Assembly (NCBI GenBank): GCA_019054805.1
Contig: JAHQIY010000003.1
Location: 7,750,001-7,814,000, forward strand
Direction: 5' to 3'
DNA from: Brachionus manjavacas
Taxonomy: Eukaryota; Rotifera; Eurotatoria; Ploima; Brachionidae
DNA length: 64,000 nt
The notes under the pieces are model-generated. The model did no database searches. It worked only from the letters and a program-made list of their open reading frames with translations, and was not told the origin of the DNA. Shown here piece by piece: positions 57,390 through 64,000 of this stretch. Both the position numbers and the translations under genes were made by a program. Every line of letters begins with the position of its first letter. Position 1 is the stretch's first letter.

Positions 57390-58185
57390 GAATATTTTTT
57401 AAATTTAAAACTGTGCTATTACTTTGAAATTTTTTTTCACTTTGTCTTAATGTCTGCTCTTTTTATAAAATTATTTTCTTGTTTTGATTTTATGAGGGCT
57501 TTTTTAATTAGCGAAAATAATTTACAGCTAATACCTTAAAAATAGCCTGAATAAGATGTTTGTATCACTTTTATTTAATTAAAATAGAAGATGATTAAGT
57601 TTTATTTTAAGTCTTACAAGTCAATACAAAATGTTGAAAGAAAAAATGATTAAATTAAACGGCTTCGGTTGTATTTAAAAAGTATCGTATGATAATTTTT
57701 TAATGGTACATTTTTACGACTCAAAAAATAGTTTGTACCTATATTTTTAAACTATAAATCTTATTGTAAACATAGATATTTGTATTTTAATAAAATTTTG
57801 AAAAAATAAAAATTTGTAATTAATTTTTTTTTTAACAACAAATTATTTTTCCAAAAAACTCTATAAAATTGAATCAAATCATATTTTGAGACAAAATAAT
57901 AAAACTCCTAATTTAAGTCTTATTAAAATTTATTTATTTAAATTTTATTAAAACAACTTGAGAAATAATCACATTAAAGAATCAAATTCTCTTTTTAGTC
58001 AAGCAATCTAGAGAGAAAAAGTAACCAGATGATATTTATCTTAAGTATGATAATAAATAAAAGAAAATATAAATAAAAATGAAATTAAAAATAAAAATGC
58101 ATCCCCAGATACCGGCTGAGCCTCCACCGCTTTGTAACATTGGTATACAGAACTTCGAATGAAAGTTTTCATCTTTAAACTTCTT
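57390..58185. other. Intergenic DNA
   Basis: AT-rich. A GC-richer piece at about 58100-58140 (CATCCCCAGATACCGGCTGA and following) follows an A-rich run and may be an old retroposon end. Confidence 0.45.
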
Positions 58186-58310
58186 TACTATTTCTCTTTT
58201 TTTATTTATTCTTTTTTTTTATTTACAAATAGCCATTTAGGCCGGCTGCTTGGAGATCTCACGCTCCCCTTTCAGCAAGATAGGCGCTATACTAAAATAT
58301 TTACTATCTT
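58186..58310 (-). repeat. Possible SINE or LINE end
   Basis: A GC-rich ~70-bp block (GGCCGGCTGCTTGGAGATCT to AGATAGGCGCTATA) next to a T-rich run, i.e. A-rich tail if read on the minus strand. Flanks share TTTACTAT (about 58187 and 58299). Looks like a small retroposon inserted in minus orientation. No clear RNA polymerase III A/B boxes, so tRNA origin is not claimed. Confidence 0.35.
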
Positions 58311-59798
58311 TACAAATTGTAAAATTTTTAAATAATCAAATAAGTTTTTTTTTTAAAATGAATTAAGTCGGAGATTAATAAAAATAAAATAAAATTATTT
58401 AATTGAGATTTTTTAGTATTGATTTAATCGGTTTAATTATAGTGTTGTTGTATGAGTTGACAATTTCTGCAATGTCTTCATCAAAAAGAGCTGATCGAGT
58501 TAAATTTTTTGTTAAATTTTGAGTCTTTGCTTGATTGTCGACATTTGCTCTTGAATTACGATTAAATACCTCATAATTAGACTCCTCACTGAAAATAACT
58601 CAGGATAAATCATTAACTGTCCAAAAAAGTCTCTGTTTACATCATGTATATCTTTTTTGTCTATCTTTTATATTTAGAAGTCGTTTTTTGACCACTGTAA
58701 GAGACTCTTAACCTTTTTTTGGAGATAATTCATTACAGTAAAATTACTTATCTTAACCTCTAGAGTCCAAGAGTTATAATTAGTAGCTAATTATTGTTTC
58801 TAGATATAGGGTCTTTTTACGCTCAATTAGATTAATATTTTGAACCTGTATGTAGGCAACATTAGATAAAATACCAAATTGTATTATCGTATCATAATTT
58901 TCGAATCGAGTTTCATCGAGTGATTTTTTTCAGTATTGAATGTTTTTTGATGCTTGGTCTTTTAATATTAATGTAATTACTATCACATAATTAAATTTAA
59001 TTTTTATTTTTATATTTTTGGATATTTTTTATTTAACTCTTAGACTTGTTCATTTTATTAGAAAGCAAATAAATTTCAATTACATTTTTTAACCAAAATG
59101 GATAAAAATTTTATTGGATTTTGAAAAAAATCTAATGACTTAATTAAACTTTTGGCAATTAATTTTATAAATTAGTTTGAAATTTTGATCATTCATTTAC
59201 AAGAAAAAAAGAAAAATTAACAAGATTTCGATAAAAAAGTTATCATCTTTTATTCAGACAAATTAAATAATGAAAGAAATTTATGCAAAATCAAAAATCA
59301 ACTTCTTTTGTTAATAATTATAATAAACCTATCAAAAAATGACCAAGACCAGGATAACTGCGGGCCAGTCCAATTTTGGAACCAAGAAATTCCAGAGACA
59401 TGTATTTTTAGTTTTTTTTTAATCAAATAAATACTTTTTTTTAGATGCAAAATATTCTCATTAATTTTAATTTAAATATCACATAAATTAAGGAAAAAAT
59501 TTTTAGTTTAAGATTATTGAAAAAAAAGTTAGAAACAGATAAAAACTTAAAATTTAAAAAATACAAACATTTACACATCAAAATCAAGGAAACAACACTA
59601 GACAATTTTTTTGTGGAAAATAGAAATTTATTTCTTGTAATTTTTGATCAAAAATTGATAATACGCCTTGTAATTATAGAAATTTTTGAATATGTATTCC
59701 TTTTTTAGCTAAATTTCTGATTGCATCAATTCACATAACAAATTTTTTTCGTAATATTACCTACCTAATTTTATTTATGTTTAATTATCTGTTTCATG
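58311..59798. other. Intergenic DNA
   Basis: AT-rich. A short GC-richer spot at about 59340-59400 has no recognisable gene. Confidence 0.45.
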
Positions 59799-60103
59799 TA
59801 GAGTTGTTTAAAAGTCTGAAAATAAAGTCCAAGTCCGGACTTTAAAATTTTTTTTTTAATTTGCTAGATCAGGTTTTATATCAAAAAATTTACTTGCTCA
59901 ATAAACTCTTGGGTTGTCTAATGCAAATAGATTTGACATATTTCAGAATTTTCTTGCAATTTTAGCATAAAAGACTTGGTATAAAAAACTTGGTGCAATT
60001 TTAGCATTAAAAAAAGCCTTTGGATCGGACTTTTGAAAATAAAAAAATTAGAAAAGTCCGGACTCGGACTTGACATGAGATTTGTGACTTTTAAACAACT
60101 CTG
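59799..60103. mobile_element. hAT-like MITE, copy 1 (305 bp)
   Basis: Ends are (T/C)AGAGTTGTTTAAAAGTC and the complement GACTTTTAAACAACTCTG, with sub-terminal inverted AAGTCCAAGTCCGGACTTT-type sequence. Flanks GTTTCATG (59791-59798) and GTTTTATG (60104-60111) are an 8-bp target duplication with one mismatch. CAGAG-type termini plus 8-bp duplication are hallmarks of hAT elements. A second copy lies at 62888-63147. Confidence 0.85.
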
Positions 60104-60157
60104 GTTTTATGATAGATTCTCAATTCTCTATTTATTTCTCTTGAGCTGAAACAAAAA

Positions 60158-61692
60158 ATGAATGAAATCGAAAACATACTTTCTAGATATCAAAATATTG
60201 AATTAAAAGATCCTGAGCAAGAATGTGATGACAATGAAAATGAAAGTTACCAAGATAATGACATAATTGAATCCAAAATGGGAAATAGAGAAATAACTGT
60301 GAGTATATTTAAAAAGCAATTTGATAACAATTTTTTTTGGAGGCTGAAACTGATCCAAAAAGGGACACATAAAGGACTAACCTAACTAAAAGCTGTAAAA
60401 AAGTATTTTAAAAATTCAAGCCAAGTTAATGCTCAGCAAAAATGCATCAATTTTTTTTTATCATATTAAATTTTCACTGTTTAGTAATTTAGGTAAATTT
60501 TTATTTTTAAGTCAAAAGTCGAGACTGGGTAGGAAAAAAGACCTAAGCTTAGAATGAAGTACAATTAGCTTATTATTTTTAAGATATTTTTTTATTAAGA
60601 AAATTTAGCTAAATCTGAAATTTTGGTATTTATCAATATTATTGAATAGAATAAAAATTTTTAATAAAAAAAATTTATTTAGTAAAATTAGTGATACAAT
60701 CAGAAATTAGCACGCCGAAATTTTCATTACACGTCATTTTAGTAATGTAGCTACTGATTATCCAGAATTAAAAATTTTGAAAAGGCCGACTTGTGGAAAC
60801 TATGTCTTGAGAAAATTCAGTTGTCCGAATTTCATTTGACCGATTGGCTACTCAATGCTCTGCTAGTCTAAGACAAAAAGTTGGTCATTAGAGAATACAA
60901 ATTTATATAACTATTCAAGTTCAAAAATGTACAAATTTATGGCGCAAAATTATCTACATCAACCGTCAAATAAACAGACACTTGTATACACTTAAACTTG
61001 TTTGTTTTGGAATATAAGACTCAAGTTGGAAAAAAAATTAAAATTAATCATTTTATCAATACAATTTGCATAATTAAAATTTATCAATAGAACAAAATTG
61101 TACCAAGAAATGTTCTTTTGAACAGGCATCAAGTAGCAAGAAAAAAATGAGAGATTTTTGTAACGTAGCCGAAAGAGACTGTATTCGTTTGATAGTCGCT
61201 CAGGACTTGAAAGAATCCGGCATAGATGTTGACTCGAGCAATTTGGGAAATTTTTCCTCAAACATGACTCACATGAACGCAAGTTTTTCGCATAATCAAT
61301 CACATCATCTGTCAAACCGAAACAATTTTTTAGCCACCAACAAAAACATACTCAACACTTCGAATTCGAACTACTTGAATTCCAGCAATTACAAGCTCAG
61401 TAACAACTCAGTGCAGAGCGATCTGCAGAGCTCGAACCATGACAGTCATTTGATTGCGGTGGGCAAACTATTCGGTGTGGAATTGAGAAACCTCGAAATG
61501 ACTTCGATCAGCATAGATGAACAAATTCTCTCCATTCCAATGTAAAATAATTTCTTGTCTAGCCAGCTCTAGTTAACTTTATTATTTGATTTAAGTTTTT
61601 TAAAATATGCAATCGAGTATCTAAACGAACATACCCATGTGGAAGGTGTATTTAGACGCAATGGAACCGCTTCAAGACTAAAAGAGTTAAAG
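60158..61692 (+). CDS. RhoGAP protein, ARHGAP11-like (5' part only)
   Basis: The confident exons are 61126-61541 and 61596-61692, giving CIRLIVAQDLKESGIDVDSS, a long Ser/Asn-rich insert, VGKLFGVELRNLE, then (after splicing) IPIFLKYAIEYLNEHTHVEG and VFRRNGTASRLKELK. This is the start of a RhoGAP domain; the Arg in VFRRNG is the catalytic arginine finger that speeds GTP hydrolysis by Rho. The GKxFGVxxxxL lead-in directly before the domain is characteristic of ARHGAP11A/B. A further upstream exon, 60158-60298 (acidic, starting MNEIENILSRYQ, with donor GTGAGTA), joins 61126 in phase and may be the true first exon; otherwise translation begins at ATG 61147. The rest of the domain is not found before 64000, so the gene continues past the window or is broken. 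Confidence 0.7.
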
Positions 61693-61799
61693 GTATTTTT
61701 TTTCAAATTTTATTTTAAAATAAATTAATTCTAAAAAAATTGGAAAAAATTTTGTTGTCAAAGTTTTACAATATTTTTTTTTTTGTATAAAAAATTTTC

Positions 61800-62040
61800 T
61801 TTATCAATTATAAATAGTTAGATAGTAGTAGTTTTGACTGTAGCTGGCTAGCCAGCGAGTGTGCTGATAAGGTACACTAAGACAGCTGATGTGATTGATT
61901 GCTGCTCATCCAGCAATCAATGCCTGCTTTAAAGCTGCTATCATTGGGGGCTTTAACTCATTGATTTGGCAGTGAGTTCCATGTGTTAGCGGTTCTGTTG
62001 AAAAAAAGTTATCTCTAAAAAAGTTAGATCAATTTTTTTT
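61800..62040 (-). mobile_element. LINE tail relic in RhoGAP intron (antisense)
   Basis: Minus-strand reading FFNRTANTWNSLPNQ, stop, VKAPNDSSFKAGID is the N-x-WN-x-LP block of LINE ORF2 tails with one in-frame TGA. The intron starting at 61693 has no recognisable closing exon in the window. Sequence 62041-62887 holds nothing recognisable. Confidence 0.65.
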
Positions 62041-62887
62041 ACTGCTAAATTAGCAGGCGGACAAAATTTTAAATGAAAAAAATTATTTTTTAAATTGCGT
62101 TTGTTGAGATATTAGGCCTTTTTTTAAAGTAAAAAATTAAATTTTTAATTCTTAAAAAAATATTATTAATAAATTAGATTAGATTAGAAATTTCTGGTTC
62201 GGATTTAAAAAAGACAAAAAAGAGATAATTGTTTATTCAAAATGATGAAAGTCGAATAAAATAATTAAAAAAAAAAAAATTTAAATTCATAAAAATATTA
62301 AGTGAATATATTTTTTTTTTTCTTTTTTTATTTAAAATCAATTGAGTTTTACATAGATGTAATTTGTGAATATCATCAATTACCTGCTCTTGTAAGGTTT
62401 TTTTTCATCTTCTAGATCTAAATTCTAATTTTTTATTAATAAGTTTTAAGAATATTTTAGTTTCACTTTTTTTAAATTCTTTTTAAATTATAGTTAAAAT
62501 ATTTTTTAGTTTATTTTTAAGAACTTTTAAAGGATATCTGAAAAATGCAGAGCTGCCTGTTTTTTAAAAACAATATTTTGGTCAAGACCAATTATATGTC
62601 AAAAATTTATCTCTTTTAAATAAGTGGTAACTCTTGATTTATTTATTTTTGTCTAAATGTAAAAATCTTCAAAATAAGGGTTTTAAAATTTGAACAAAGC
62701 ACCAACAAACACTCGCAATCGCCCTATTAATTTAAGTCTACTTAATTTTATTTTAGCAAAAAGTTAATAAATATGCGCAAAATCTTCAACTCTATGGGAC
62801 ATTCCCTTGTTTTCAAGTTAAAAATTTGAAAAACATGTTTCCCAAGAATACCTTTTCTTTAGAAACTTAATTTCGAATTATTTCTAT

Positions 62888-63147
62888 CAGAGTTGTTTAA
62901 AAATCCCAAATAAATTTGTCACTTTCCAGGCCGCCATATTATTTACCTGGAACGGTAGAAATTTCATTTGTCCGTGATTCTAACTGATAGATTACCAATG
63001 CTATTTATTTGACTCAGTTAAATTTAAAAAAATTAATTTTTTTATCCCAAAATAATCAAAATAAAAGTCTTTGACTCGGACTTTAAAAAAAAAATTGAAG
63101 TCAGAACTTGGACTTTACTTGAGACTTGTGACTTTTAAGAAACTCTG
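62888..63147. mobile_element. hAT-like MITE, copy 2 (260 bp)
   Basis: Begins CAGAGTTGTTTAAAAATC and ends GACTTTTAAGAAACTCTG. Flanking ATTTCTAT (62880-62887) and ATTTTTAT (63148-63155) form an 8-bp duplication with one mismatch. The right half keeps the GGACTTTACTTGAGACTTGT segment seen in copy 1; the left interior differs, so the copies are old or of different subtypes. Confidence 0.8.
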
Positions 63148-64000
63148 ATTTTTATTTTACAAAAATTTTTTATTTTCAGAAATTTTAAATATTTATTTTT
63201 TGCATTTTAGTAAAAAATAGGGTTATGCATTTTTCAAGCATTCCTTTTGAAGATGATTTTGCATTTATTTTTTAAACAGTAGAGCTAAATTTTTATTCAC
63301 GTTATTATTAACTTAAACGGTATTGATTTTGACATGATGGTCGACCCTAATTCTGCGTGAATTTACATATTTTAAAGTAAAAAATTGCTTAGGGATAAAA
63401 AATAGCGTTTTTAATAACTTTCGAAGAATTTCAAATATTTTTGGATATTTCAAAACTTTTAAATTTAATTATTAATAATTAATCATTATAGATTTAATAT
63501 TAAATATATTACTTAATTTTGTATTTTTTTACAAGTCGGCTAGGTAAAAATAGCAATAGTACATAAGTCAAGTTGATTCAAGTTTTTTTATTTTCTTGTC
63601 AGACTAAATTTCATATGTCGATCACAATAACTGGTTGGAACGGAAAAAAATTGTTGTGGTCATGATCATATCCGCATTTCAACTTACTATGATCGCGGCG
63701 GCTAGGAACCGCAGTATAAATTTTCTAAAAACTGACTATGATTTCATAAAAAAAAGTCTGGTCATCACTTTGACTGAAATTTATTACTTAAATAAACTTT
63801 GGAAAATCAGTAATCAGTTAGAACTATTTTCTAAGTAAGGAATTGTCGTGTAATACGGAATTTGCTCTTAAGGTCAAAATCTTGATTGTTATTTCCTCTA
63901 AAGGAGGAATAGAATTCTTAATAAAATAGCTCATTACTAAATTAAAATTTGAATTGAATATTTTTTACTCTTTTAAACCTTAAAAAAAAGATATACTAGG
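63148..64000. other. Probable intron or intergenic DNA
   Basis: Continuation of the RhoGAP locus. A 67-codon plus-strand frame at 63635-63838 has no recognisable domain and does not match the missing part of a RhoGAP domain. Confidence 0.45.

Noticed and set aside
58186-58310. tRNA gene
   Set aside because: Fold and A/B box consensus could not be matched; retained only as a possible retroposon.
63635-63838. Next exon of the RhoGAP gene
   Set aside because: The peptide lacks the expected conserved RhoGAP segments and has no convincing acceptor in phase.

Overview
The window is animal nuclear DNA from a compact, extremely AT-rich genome. The protein-coding genes are metazoan: actin, a FRMD3/5-type FERM protein, a pyrimidine-nucleotide mitochondrial carrier, CNOT2, SZRD1, MTHFR and an ARHGAP11-type RhoGAP. 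Most introns are 40-65 nt with GT..AG ends, and transposon relics are everywhere. A small invertebrate fits; a rotifer such as a monogonont is my best guess, but that is inference from style. No species-diagnostic marker was identified, and no tRNA, rRNA or CRISPR was seen.

Layout. 1-5470: AT-rich DNA with one orphan TATA/initiator promoter (3371). 5472-6790: intronless actin with a palindrome, a CArG box and a TATA box upstream. 10587-19162: nine-exon FERM gene (686 aa by my splice model). Exons 2-8 sit within 1.4 kb, between two ~3 kb introns full of antisense LINE remains and MITEs. 19.9-22.8 kb: a graveyard of LINE and MULE remnants. 24089-25837: single-exon membrane LRR protein. 30511-32005: six-exon SLC25A33/36 carrier. 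32985-46155: a rearranged segmental duplication. A bZIP gene and its promoter are present as ~2.15 kb inverted repeats, and two CNOT2 genes lie in direct orientation with a nearly identical 1.45 kb block but diverged 5' halves; a composite transposon with nested insertions and a fresh LINE insertion with 25-bp target duplications lie between. 47.4-49.4 kb: LINE relics. 50175-50971: SZRD1. 51558-52562 (minus): secreted Pro/Gln/Tyr/Ala repeat protein. 52994-55246 (minus): complete six-exon MTHFR. 55712-57389: seven-exon coiled-coil protein, divergent from MTHFR. 60158 or 61126 onward: start of an ARHGAP11-like RhoGAP that runs off the window.

The genes do not form a pathway. The most informative material is architectural: (i) both bZIP copies keep the same overlapping two-frame organisation at their 5' end, suggesting +1 frameshifting, a 40-nt intron or an overlapping regulatory uORF; (ii) the tandem CNOT2 pair is a mosaic consistent with gene conversion, and the copy with the better N- and C-termini carries a 2-nt frameshift in its conserved domain; (iii) several non-autonomous DNA transposon families can be delimited to the base by target-site duplications; (iv) nearly all LINE relics are on the minus strand, antisense to the host genes that contain them. 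I did not find a convincing new multi-gene system.
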